A stretch of DNA of 64,000 bases from Piper betle (Eukaryota > Streptophyta > Magnoliopsida > Piperales > Piperaceae): the NCBI GenBank assembly GCA_033002965.1, contig JAURVB010010433.1, positions 1 to 64,000 of the forward strand. Reading direction: 5' to 3'. A program made the position numbers and the translations under genes. The notes beneath the pieces are model-generated. The model was not told the DNA's origin. It saw nothing but the letters and a program-made list of their open reading frames with translations, and searched no databases. How positions within the stretch are numbered: the first letter of the stretch is position 1; every line of letters starts with the position of its first letter. Of the stretch, positions 1 to 11,501 are shown piece after piece.

Positions 1-2182
1 CCTGACTCGAATCACGGGTTTTACAACGATAATTCATTTAATTCACAAAACAATGAAAAATAGAAAAATAAAATAAAACATAACATCAAAAGGAAAATAG
101 GTGTAACTTCTCGTTCAAAAACCCATGCAACGATGTGCAAGAATAAAAACTCATACGCCCACATGATGAACATGCACATTGAACAAGAGAAAATCAAACC
201 GATCTTTACAATCAAAAGAAATTAAAAAAAACAAAGAAATGCATACATGAAGAGGGGGAAAGAAACAGGGAGATAGAAAAGAAAGGATTGTGATATCTTT
301 TAACTTAGTCTCACTTTTAATACCTATTGGAATAAGATTTAGTTTATTTATAGGAATGTATTATAAATTTTTAACTTTAATTAACCACTTTTAAAGAGAT
401 AGTTTAGCTCATTAATTTATACTTTGGCTAAGCTACCAGTGCCTAGTAAGGTTTAATCGACTATAAATCTTTAACTTGGTTAACCACTTTTGAAAAAATA
501 ACTTAACTCATTATATTATATTTTAAGTCGAGCTTATTATGTTATACTTTGGATTGGGTCGTTAGAAGTCAACTCTATATTTACTTGGAGTTAATTATAC
601 TAAATATTCAATTAGGTAAATAAAAAATTGTATAAAATTAATATATATTAATCTTTTGACATTTGAAATAGATAAATACATAGTTTGTATAAGTTAAAAT
701 TATATATTTAGCTAATTAAAAGAAAAAATAATATATTTTTATTATTTTTATTATTTGACTCAAAGAATAAATTATAAAATCAATTTATATAAAATTATTT
801 ATAGAGTTAGACTTGGCAGCTCGTAAAGTCGAAATAAAAAATTTTTTAACTATGCTTTAAAATAGAGACGCCTGCTGACAGCTGACAGCCGACATGCCTC
901 ACTCAAAAGGCTTGTAATTTGTGATTTGATCGATACAGCACGGTGAACAGTTGGCTAGTGGTTCTTTTTCTCTAGAGCAGAGTTGGGTAGTAGCTGGTAT
1001 AATATGTAAAGCCCGTAATTCCTGGAGGCCTGACGAGCCTTGTCTTAAATATCACGTCCTGGCGTATTAGGGGTGACTATTGGTTACATTTAATAAGGTA
1101 TTGATTAAATTAAACTTATTAATTATTTTAAATCTTTATATTAAAGTCAATATTTATTTATTATTTAAATTTTCACTACTCAAACCCCACCACCGTTTAT
1201 CATTAAGCAAACCCAAACCCCACTATTTAAACTCGATTAGAATATAAAAAATAAATTTAGATAATAATATAAAAATTATTGAAAAAATTACTTAAAATTG
1301 TAAGGAGATTAATTATGCTAATATAAAAATAAAAAAATTGAATAGATATTAATTTTATATATAGAAAATATATTTTTATAATAAATTATAGTAAAATATA
1401 ATTTTATAAAAAAATTAATATTATTGATACTATATACCTGATACTCTATACTCAAAACCAAACCGATCATTATAAAAAATTATCTAAAACTAAATCTTAT
1501 TATATGAATAATAAACCTAAACTGTTAAGGTTTAGTGAGTTTGTGTTTTGCGAGTATCCAACCTAATAGGCGCCCCACTAGCATACTCTAAACCACTTTT
1601 CAACCTGGTACCGTTTTAATCTTTACCTAATTTTTTAATATAAGATTTTCACAAAATCGAGGTTTTGTTGAAATCACATTATTTTATCTAATATTTAATA
1701 AAATATTGATAATAAAATTATTTTAATATTTATTAAAATATTTTATTTATTATTTTAAAATCGGATTAAACCTAAGTCAACCCGGTTGAACTAAATATAT
1801 TTCTAGTGTGATAACCAATGCGATCTAAAACAATGGCTAAGAGGAAAGCCGATATTGCAAACTTGAGTAGATAGAGATGGGCCTGCAGAGTACAAGCTTG
1901 GGCCCATAAGCCCAACCAACGGTACAACATAAGAAAATGAGGTTAACGTTGTCGACGATGTCTATTACTATTGCGTAACATGGATTCAACGTTGGTGATA
2001 GCAGCTAGAAAAAGGGAAGCTTGTAAAAGAAATGGAAGCTTGGAAAGAAAAAAACAGAAGAAGAAGAACGGGACCTTTTTCATGTTAAAAAGAAAATAAT
2101 CAGTTGTAAGGTCTTCGATTTTTGTCTATGGAAGAGTCAATCAATTTTATGACATGTGTAAGTAATAATATGCATTAATTAT

Positions 2183-2430
2183 TAAATTTTCAAATTTACC
2201 ATTGAAAGTGTATAAAGATAGGTGAATTGCTAATTGTTGATCGAGTTCATAAGACCTTATATTAAATTAGGTAAGATGTCACGTCATTCATGACTTATAT
2301 TTCAAATAAATTTTCAAATTTACCATTGAAAGTGTATAAAGATAGGTGAATTGATAATTGTTGATCGAGTCCATAAGACCTGATATTAAATTAGGTAAGA
2401 TGTCACGTCATCTGTGACTTATATTTCAAA
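2183..2430. repeat. 124-bp tandem duplication, two copies
   Basis: Two adjacent units, 2183–2306 and 2307–2430, match almost base for base with only a few substitutions. The repeat does not code. The low divergence points to a recent local duplication. Confidence 0.9.
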
Positions 2431-2697
2431 TAAATTTTAATTTTATATGTAAATTCTAATTGCATATATGTAAGATAATTATTATTGACTATAATAATTT
2501 AATATCTAAGATATAAACTCTAATTGACTTTAAATATAGATCCTAATTAAATGAGTAGATAATGAATGAGAAGATAAACTATAATAATTTTTTTTTATTG
2601 TATATTTTTTTAAATGCAAGTAAACTGAATTTTATTAAAAAGAAGTTAAAAATTAATGTTAAACAGGTAAGAACTCTTGACCCTACGTAGTGGGAGA

Positions 2698-2698
<1 letters not shown>

Positions 2699-2728
<30 letters not shown>
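2699..2728. repeat. ATT trinucleotide microsatellite
   Basis: About nine to ten uninterrupted ATT/TTA units lie in AT-rich intergenic DNA. Confidence 0.95.
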
Positions 2729-3214
2729 TTATTATATTTTAATTGGTTGAATCTTTTACTTTTAATCACTTGCTAGTATTGAGTTCCCTTTTATTAATTA
2801 AACACTTTTGAAAAAATATTAAGATAAATTTATATTGATTGAACACTTTTCAAAAAATAAAAATAAAAATTTCCTACATTTAATAAAATTAAATAAATAT
2901 AAATAGTAACATAAAGGTTTGAATTATTTATGTTGTTCATATTTTAATAATATTTTATTATGAAGTTGGTTGTAAATTAGTTGGTTTTAAAAGATCATAA
3001 TATTATTTGTTAGAGATTGTCTTGTAATAGGAATATTTATTGTTATTTGTTGAGATAGTTTATTGGTTTAAAATCTAACTATTTTTGTTTTAATTTTGGT
3101 TTTGTTATTAGTTAGAAGATTTAATGTCATTTTTTGGCCCCAAAGCTTAATTTGAGTTGTCCAATTTAAACGACCTAGATCTGTTCTTTTTTAAAAAAAT
3201 TAACCCATCCTTCC

Positions 3215-3965
3215 CCCAAAGGCGCCGCCACCAACGGCGGAGGTTGGGTCAGCCAAATCCGGCAATAGGCAGCCACGTCTGGCCGCCCACAAGTTAAATC
3301 CAACTATGGGGCAACTAGAAATGGCCAATCACGGCCAGATCTGGCCATGCGGCCTTATGGGTTGTGAGCTAGATCTGGCTGCCGCGGGCAGGACCTGGCT
3401 ATCTCTCAACCAGATTGGTCGAGGGATTGCCAGGTTTGGCTTGCTTTGAAAAAGAAAATTTTTTTTCCACTATCAGAGCTGGCCGCCGGCGACTAGGTTC
3501 AACCATGTCTGGCTGACACTGACCCTCCCAATGCTGACACCACCACCCTTGAGGCCCTCGCAACCCTTAACATTGCCATCGCCGCCACCATGCTGCCCAA
3601 GCCACTGTCGAGCACTCGCGGCTCTTAACATTGAATGCCGCTGCAATGTTAAGAGCCACGACGGTGCCACGCCCTTGCGGCCCTTGAGGCCGCCGAGTCA
3701 CAATGCCACGCCCTCTCAGTGCTGTCGCCGACGCGCTTCCCAACCTCGTCGCCATGCATTGTCATCCGTTAGGCAACCCACCATAGGCAGGCTCATTGCG
3801 CCTCCGACGTCGATGGCGAAGGTCAAATACTATTTTTTTTGCTGCACAACCGGATCTGGCTGCCGCGGGGCTATACCTGATCGTCTCCAGACCAAATCTG
3901 GCGAGGGCATGGCTAGGTCTAGCCGGTGGCAATCAGACCTAGCCGACGACGGCCAAATCAAGCAA
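3215..3965. repeat. GC-rich island, probably a transposon remnant
   Basis: About 750 bases that are markedly GC-rich sit abruptly inside AT-rich DNA. The phrase 'atctggctgccgcggg' occurs twice, near 3373 and 3853. A perfect hairpin with 14-base arms (3620–3633 and 3644–3657) and a 10-base loop lies in the middle. Open frames cross it on both strands (for example 3531–3986), but their products are low-complexity Pro/Arg/Ala strings with no recognisable domain. I read the block as a non-coding mobile-element fragment. An alternative is a captured gene piece. Confidence 0.45.
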
Positions 3966-3999
3966 CGGAGCAAAAAAAAAAAATGATTAGATCTGTGGC

Positions 4000-4002
<3 letters not shown>

Positions 4003-4036
<34 letters not shown>
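4003..4036. repeat. TA dinucleotide microsatellite
   Basis: Seventeen uninterrupted TA units directly follow the GC-rich island. Confidence 0.95.
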
Positions 4037-4039
<3 letters not shown>

Positions 4040-5329
4040 AATTGGGAACTCGAAAACATAAGAACTAGTGGTAAGACCGTTTAATATACATCAACGGTGA
4101 TCATGCTTTTACCATAGGAATCATTATCACGTTTAATTCTTATCCAACACACTAGAGTTGGGCTCTTAAATTTTCAAATTTTCACCTTTATCATTCCTCT
4201 TTCTCTCTCTATATATATATATATTAAAGAATATAATACCATCCATGTTGAAATAACCCGCCGCGCAGCACGGACTCCTTGAGCCCACCAATGATTGACA
4301 AACTCTAGCATGTGCGGATACATGCCAGACTAGATGAAGCACCACTTGGATGTGGCTACTTGCAATTTGTTAGGTGGTGTAATTTTTTATCTCTAAATTA
4401 AATTAATTAGATTTAACAAATAAATATAGATATGTGATATTCCAAATGATGGATTGAATTTTTTTTGTTTTATCAATAAAAAAGCTCAAAAAAACAAGCG
4501 ATTCTCCAAAAAAAAAAAATTCTTTCAGGAAGGTTGGTTTTCCACCCCATTTTCTCCTTTCCATCCTTTATCTTCCCTATCATACCAAAAACCGCGACAT
4601 AAGTCATGAAGTACAGCTAAGCAACCATGCATTGAGTGAGTTGGCACCTGTTTTTGTCATCGTACATAAAATCGTGTGAATGAAATCTCTTCTCCAGCAT
4701 TTTTCATACGTCGTACTACATGACGTATCTCCCCTTGCGTGATCATGACAAATGTTGAATTGTTAATCATATAACGCCAAGGCCAATTTAACTACGATCA
4801 CATATGCGCACACATGATAATACTCTTACTAAAACATTTCTAATCGGCCAGACACAATATGGAATGGTAAGAGATTTCATTTTGCAAACTTGAACATATA
4901 TAGGGTCGGCGCGATAACCAAATTAAGGAATTTGGATTTTATTAGAAGATGGTAACTTTTATTAACGTGTAATATTTCTTTGGGTACGCTATGCGAGGAA
5001 ATTTTTGCAAGTTAAATATATATTTTAGATGGATTCAGAGAAGTCTGAACATGACTGACTGCCCATAACTTAGCTAATTATGGCGCACACTTGTATTTTG
5101 TCTTAGATCAATGTTTAGTTCCTTATTTGCAGTAAAAAAGAAAAAGGAAAAAAAGAGAATATAACGATGAGAGTGATACATCGTAAATACAAGTCAATTT
5201 TGGCTATCATATTGTATACGACTCGTAGAGATATACATTGGCACATCGCCTATTTTCTCAAGTGATGCTTTGAATTAGTTCCGGTAGACAGCTTAGCGCA
5301 TGTGAGTCAAATCATCTCCAAATATTGGC

Positions 5330-5337
5330 TATAAAAG
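5330..5337 (+). promoter_or_regulatory. TATA box of dioxygenase copy A
   Basis: The sequence tataaaag lies 48–55 bases before the ATG at 5385. This spacing allows a short 5' leader and argues against any upstream in-frame start, because such a start would overlap the TATA box itself. Confidence 0.5.
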
Positions 5338-5384
5338 TTGTGCACATAGATAGTGGAGTTACCACAAATAATTTTCCATCAATA

Positions 5385-6671
5385 ATGGCGCCCAACAGCT
5401 CCTCCCCCGTCCTCGTGTCCGACATTGCCGTCTTCACAAACACAGTCCCATCTCACTACGTTAGACCCGCCTCCGACCGTCCTAACCTCCACCAAATGAT
5501 TCAAACCTCGGATGCGATCACAATTCCCCTTATCGATTTCGATGGATTCGATGGCCTCAATCGTGTGAAAATCGTCGACGCTGTTGGACGCGCATGCAGA
5601 ACTTATGGCTTCTTCCGGGTAAACCAACCTTCTATTATAGATAACTTGCCTCTTTAATCAACTTTCTTATCCAAAGTAGTTTTTTGGAATACTATTTTGT
5701 TTATTTGATACCCAAAATCGATGCGATTATAAATTATAAAATTTTAATGGCAAGATGTATTATGCGTGCCTTTTTGACGCCACCTCCTCGTCCGTGCTAT
5801 AATTTAGGCCATTAATAATGCACAGCCGATTATTAATTTACCAATTATTGAAACGGAAAAAATAACCATCACTATCATCCCGTTATCGTTCTCAGGTTAA
5901 GAACCATGGCGTGCCTGATGAGCTGATTGAGGGGATACTAAGTGTGGCAAGGGAGTTTTTCCGGTTGCCGGAGTCAGAGAGAATGAAGTGCTACTCCGAT
6001 GACACCAGTAAAGCAGTGAGGTTGTCTACCAGCTTCAATGTGAACAAGGAGAAGGTTGCTAATTGGAGGGACTACTTGAGGCTACACTGCTATCCTCTTG
6101 AAGATTATCTCAATGACTGGCCGACCAACCCTCCATCTTTCAGGCATGAAAATACACCAAAACCTGATCCAAGTTGTTACAAATCTGATTCACTGTTTCC
6201 CTGTTTGCTAGCTGCAGGATATCTTCCCATCACTTTATTGTTTGTCTGGTTCACAAACAAATCAAATATTTAGCCAGCTGATTTTTTTATTGAATAATAA
6301 AATCAGAAATTTCTAACTCATTTTTTTCATTTTTATGATCTACTAAAATTTGGCACCTGTCACCCGAACTCGATTCAGTTGGTGTCGGAGCAGAAATAAT
6401 TTGCATCAAGTCCAACCAAACTCATATTTATTTATAATAATTAGAAGCTAAGATGGAATAAAGATATATATTTCTTTCATGAACTTGAAATTGACTAACA
6501 AATCATTAATTATATTATATACTTAAATCTTTATTTAACTTAAGTACTATAATAAAGATAATATTGTTATGCCACAAGAGCTGTTAATTCAGCTAGTATA
6601 TATCAGCTAAAGTTAAAATAAAAATTCAGTACAAAGTAAATCTAATCATTTATTAAAATCTCGTGGTTGTA

Positions 6672-6704
<33 letters not shown>

Positions 6705-8097
6705 TTTTCAAATGACACAAAATTATTCTCATCATCCAATCATTTTTAATCATAATTAGAGTTTAATATTAGCTTGAGCTGACGTTGTAATTATATCAGC
6801 GTATATTGATACTAATTTTTTCTAATTTGTCATAATTAGGGTTAATTTATTAATAATTGATTCACAAAGTAGAATGGAGCCAACATATCTTAGAGTCTTA
6901 TCTGATTGATGTTCCAATGTGGATTAGATTAGTCCATCCATCAAGTACTGTTTTTGTTTTCCCCTTTGTCATCGCTAAGAAAATTTTTTGGCTTCTCCCC
7001 ATGGAGACGCCCAAGGGTCGTCATCATCCCTATCATCAATTTTTGGGAGAATCAATGATGGGGATGGCTGGCGTCTCCATGGGGAGGAGCCAAAACCAGC
7101 TCCTCCCCATGGCTAATTACTACCTTCGCATATTAGGGCGAATTTAGCTCCTAAATTCCTTTTTTTCTCTTTCTAAATGATTTGATTTACCTACCTTCGT
7201 TGAATGCTATGCTTTATACTGTTTTCTTGACTCCAACGTAACCTCTTGAAAAGTGTTGTTCGTGTGAGATGGAAAACGTTTCATATTTCAGGGACATTGT
7301 GAGCAAATATTGCAAGAGTGCAAGGGCTCTTGCCCTAAAGCTATTGGAAGCAATATCAGAGAGTCTAGGACTGGAGAAGGAGCACATAGCCAATGCCTTG
7401 GGGAAGCAGGGCCAACACATGGCCATGAACTACTACCCTCCATGCCCGCAGCCAGAGCTGACCTATGGCCTGCCTTGCCACACCGACCCCAACGCCTTGA
7501 CCGTGCTCTTGCAAGATCAAGTCCCAGGTCTACAAGTTCTCCACGACAACATCTGGTTGCCCGTCAATCCCATCCCCAACACATTTGTTGTCAACATTGG
7601 CGATCAAATTCAGGTCATTCACGTCCTTCACAAGAACCATGCAAATATGAACCTGATGCATACTATCTCTAATTCAACAAAAACCATGCAAATATGAATC
7701 TCATGCATACTATCTTTAATTCAATAAAAACCATGCAAATATGAATCTCATGCATACTATCTTTAATTTGAAGTTACTAGGGGAAACAAAATTAAGACTA
7801 CGTTATATGGTTATGTAAGCACTAAGTAGTGCGCATATTTTGGTGCAGGTGATTAGCAATGGACGGTATAAGAGTGTGTTCCATCGAGCACTGGTGAACA
7901 ACAAGGTGGAGAGGATCTCCATTCCCACCTTCTATTGCCCGTCGCCCGACGCAATCATCACGCCGGCTGGAGCTCCAAGTGACGGTGGCGAATCTCCCAT
8001 GTACAGAAGTATCACTTACCAGGAATATTTTGAGATGTTCTGGGACCAAGGGCTCAAGAAGGAGAGCTGCCTTGATTTAATCAGAATTAGTACTTAA
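5385..8097 (+). CDS. DMR6-like 2-oxoglutarate/Fe(II) dioxygenase, copy A
   Basis: Predicted cytosolic oxygenase of the DOXC class, most like DMR6/salicylic acid 5-hydroxylase and monocot flavone synthase I. Exons 5385–5618, 5896–6143, 7292–7613 and 7849–8097 join into 350 residues; the family is usually about 340. The N-terminal DIOX_N domain spans roughly residues 45–150 and the Fe/2OG core 200–300. The iron triad is H224, D226 and H280, and the 2-oxoglutarate RxS motif is R290–S292. NYYPPCP precedes the core. I chose ATG 5385 because it follows the TATA box. Intron 2 is odd: its donor reads AG|GCATGA, not GT as in copy B. If it is not spliced, the frame runs on to a stop at 6273 and loses the whole catalytic core. 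Intron 2 also carries a foldback element and intron 3 a 47-bp minisatellite. Family assignment is firm, the substrate is inference, and functionality is uncertain. Confidence 0.8.
6674..6701. repeat. TA dinucleotide microsatellite in intron 2 of copy A
   Basis: Fourteen uninterrupted TA units lie inside the long intron 2. Confidence 0.95.
6986..7095. repeat. Foldback (inverted-repeat) element in intron 2 of copy A
   Basis: The arms 6986–7011 and 7070–7095 are reverse complements over 26 bases with one mismatch. The inner part, near 7021–7035 and 7054–7066, also pairs imperfectly. A third partial copy of the left arm follows at about 7099–7113. The equivalent short intron of copy B lacks it, so it looks like a small insertion (MITE-like) or a hairpin-forming transcript segment. 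Confidence 0.65.
7635..7773. repeat. 47-bp minisatellite, three units, intron 3 of copy A
   Basis: Units beginning near 7637, 7684 and 7731 share the core 'ccatgcaaatatgaa' with exact 47-base spacing. The same three-unit array lies at the same place in copy B. Confidence 0.9.
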
Positions 8098-8460
8098 TAA
8101 TATCTAGTTCATGCTTTAGAAATCCGGGTGCATACGGATCATATAATATATCTGGCTACTTCTTTTACCGGATGAATTTAAGATTATTGAATAACAGGTT
8201 CCAACCGACGAGTTGGCCATTTCTTAAACAAAAAAATCAATTGGTCACGGTTGGTTCATACTTGGTTCTCCTCTTCGGGTGAGAAACCCTAAGCATTTGC
8301 AATTAACCATTTGTGATAACATGCATAGTAAAAGTTTTATTTTATTAGAGTTATAAAAAGCAATCGAGCTCATAAAAAAACGTTGATAGATTCAATTATT
8401 TTTAAAAATTCCAATGCCACTGTTTTACTGTAAAAAAATACACAAAAACGTACCGCAGTG

Positions 8461-8690
8461 TGGGGCTTGGGGGACAAGAAAGGGCTGACAAAGGGAAGGA
8501 AGGGGGTGGACAAGAAAGGGCTGACAAAGGGTTAGCATAAAGAGGGATGGAATCGGTGGAAGGGAGGCAGTGGTCGAAGATTAGGGTGGAGGAGAAGAAA
8601 ATGGGAGGGAAAGAAGAATGAGAAATGAAGAAGATGGGGAGAAGAAATGCTAGAAGAAAATATTGAGAGAGTAGGAATGAACGTTAGGGG
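8461..8690. repeat. Polypurine tract with a 36-bp direct repeat
   Basis: About 230 bases are almost entirely A and G on the + strand. The phrase 'acaagaaagggctgacaaag' occurs at 8474 and again 36 bases later at 8510. Confidence 0.75.
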
Positions 8691-11069
8691 AAAAAATTGG
8701 GTACTAATTATTAATAGTGCTTATAACATTTTTTTTAATGTTTTACCGAATACCTTTTTTAGTCATTTTTTTTCAATTTTTTATTTTTTAATTAGATAGG
8801 TCCAAAATAACACAATCATTATTAGTATAATTATGCATTCTATCATTGATGTTGAGGAAACACCAGAATTTGAAACCAAAGATGTAGAAGTCTTAGTATT
8901 ATCTTGCTAATAAATATCCATCAATCGTGAAATATGAATTTATCTTTTTGCAAGGTAGCCTTTTAATCTCACACAACCAGCCAGTTAGTAATGTTAATGT
9001 TAGTACTCCTCCCCACCATCAACGAGGAAAGAGTTTAGATAGCTCATCCACGACACAAGTCATGCAAAAATCAGGTGTCACAAACCAACAGGGTATAAGA
9101 CTATTAGATGCCATAATACAATTTTTCCCAAATTAACCAATCGCCTCTCTCTTATTTTGTTTCTAGTTTCTGTCATACTGATAAATATAAAAATCAAAAT
9201 CAATATTTTTTATATTTGATTAAATAAATATTATATGATCATGAAAAAGTTCAATATCTAAGATTAATGTGCACTTAGTTTTAATCAGTTTTGTATATTA
9301 ATTTGGTGATGATTTTAAAAAATGTCAGTAATATTATTACTTAATTTATATATGATTTTCCTACGTAGCTTGGTTAGGCGTACGGAGTTTTTTTTGCGTG
9401 TTTGATTTGTTAATCTTCGATTGTAATTTGATCATAAGCACTTCACACGTTTTTTAGCATGCTGATGTGAACCCACTCTTAAGTGTCCATGTACATCCTT
9501 ACATCGGCCACATGCTCATTTATTAGAAGAGATGTCCACCATGTGCAGCCTCACCGACCTATGATGAGATGGGCTTCGATTAAAGAGCTGATATACTTTT
9601 ATTAAATAAGAAAATATATTAAAATGATCTAATTTGTTATTTTTTATTTTTGTTATATTTTAATTAGTTGTTAATGCCCTACTCTAACTACTTAGAGTTT
9701 GATTTTTCAAAATCTTTTTATTAATAAGAGTTGATAGGTCATTTAATAATTGAATACACTCAATTATTAGCTCAAGATTGACTTTGGAATATCTAGTCAT
9801 CTATTTTTAAAAACAAGCCGGCAGGACACCCATGATTATTTCCACATTAAATATTTAATGTGATAAAATCTTATATGTATTAATAAGAATGATTTACGTA
9901 TCTTAAATTTTTAATAGTTATTTTTAAAAAAATTAAACTAGTCAATTCGCACTTTAAAAGGGTCAATTTAGAGCCATTAAAAATGTTTTGTCCTTCTCAT
10001 TATTGTTGTATGGTCACCACGTCCTAGTGTCTATATCTTATCTATAGCTGAACTTAGTTGAATTTGTGTGTTCATGGACATTTCTGCCATTGCATTATTT
10101 CCTTAACAGCTAGTGCTGGTCTCTGGCGGCTTGTACACACTTGAAGAAAAATAATCATTTGCAAAGCCTTCAAGTCATGAATGAGCTTTGGATTTATTTA
10201 ATCCCAAAAAACTATTTAAGATATATCATCATCAAAAAAAAACCTCATTGCTTGTAGTGATCCATGTTTAACCTTTTCCTACTGTTAAAAAATTGTAAGT
10301 ATAAATATGAAATGCTAAGACATCTTAAGCATTATCCCGCAGTTATATGCTTACTATCCGTAGAGAATATTTTCTTCAATACTATATAAGCACGATTAAC
10401 TAATGGTGTACACTATAGTTACACGACAGAAAGCACTATCTATAGCTATGGAATATTCTTTACAGTTACGAGATATTTTCTACTCTACACCGTGGATCAG
10501 ATTATCATGTCCGTGATTTACTGTGAAGAATACTTTCTAGCACGCTGTTCTTAACTACAAAACTAATTAACCGTAATTATAATTGTAGCATGGAGGAGGG
10601 CAATATTCATTATTGGCAATGAATATTTAAGTGGGTAATAATTTCTACAAAATGTTCATAAATTTACAAATTTTTATCCGTAGACAAAAATTAAGCAGGA
10701 CAACCCGAGGCTGATTTTTTTCTCTCTAGAGGGAAATGAGTAGTTGAGCCGTATAGTTTGGTATGTATTTAATAATTTCCAGATTGATACATTTCAACCA
10801 GCAGACATGATCTGCGACCCGTCACCTATGGTTGCAGAACGAGTTGCCAGCATCACAAACATTTTCGCCCTCCCAATTATGCTGACATCACAAACATTTT
10901 GTGTGCATGACGCAAACAGATCCTACGTCATCCATGACTCCCATGGCGTGTACGATGTGGTCACACCTCATGGCAGCCTTCGTATGAGAACGTCTTCTTC
11001 AATCAAATGTTTTTAAGAAGCATAATCGTACTCGAGTGTTCAAAAACAATTAGAGCATCAAGTGCCGGC

Positions 11070-11311
11070 CACTACTAGAGTTCCCGGTTTGCCCACGCTT
11101 CCACCGGCTAGCACGATTGATGGATCAATATGCCCACAGAGCTTTTGAAAAATAAAAAAAGATAAAATCGTTTCCATATCAATTTTATCATATTTATTCT
11201 TTTGCGGACCCACAAAAATGCCCATTTCATAAAACGAGGCTATTGCGTAATGCTCGTGGCAGTAGCTAGATTCACTTTTAACACTTAATAAAGTCGGCAA
11301 CGATAGTAGTG
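11070..11311. mobile_element. CACTA-like non-autonomous element (MITE candidate)
   Basis: The 242-base segment starts CACTACTAG and ends with TAGTAGTG, so its first and last eight bases are a perfect inverted repeat of the CACTA (En/Spm) type. The three flanking bases are ggc on the left and gac on the right, an imperfect version of the expected 3-bp target duplication. It has no coding capacity. Confidence 0.5.
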
Positions 11312-11501
11312 GACTCGAAGTGCCTGACAGGGAGCATTTCGGTTATGTCCAGGATCAATCTTTGAGCGAATAACTACACCATCATACACTGACTGACCCA
11401 TCAAACTAGGCCTCTTGAATTGTGTTGAGCAGCAAGCTAGTTATTTACCAACTGATCATCATTAGTTGTTTGCTTCGTTTCGGACCTTCAATCCACTATT
11501 A

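Larger units (their letters stand above)
1..5329. other. AT-rich intergenic DNA with repeats
   Basis: I see no supportable gene here. Most of the stretch is AT-rich with frequent stops in all frames. It holds a 124-bp tandem duplication, an ATT microsatellite, a TA microsatellite and one strikingly GC-rich island, each listed separately. The last few hundred bases lead into the first dioxygenase gene. Confidence 0.7.

Noticed and set aside
3531..3986. 151-codon open frame in the GC-rich island
   Set aside because: Low-complexity Pro/Arg/Ser product; open frames occur on both strands there, as GC-rich DNA has few stops.
5325..5384. Upstream extension of copy A starting with a TTG codon
   Set aside because: It overlaps the TATA box, lacks an ATG, and has no counterpart in the family.
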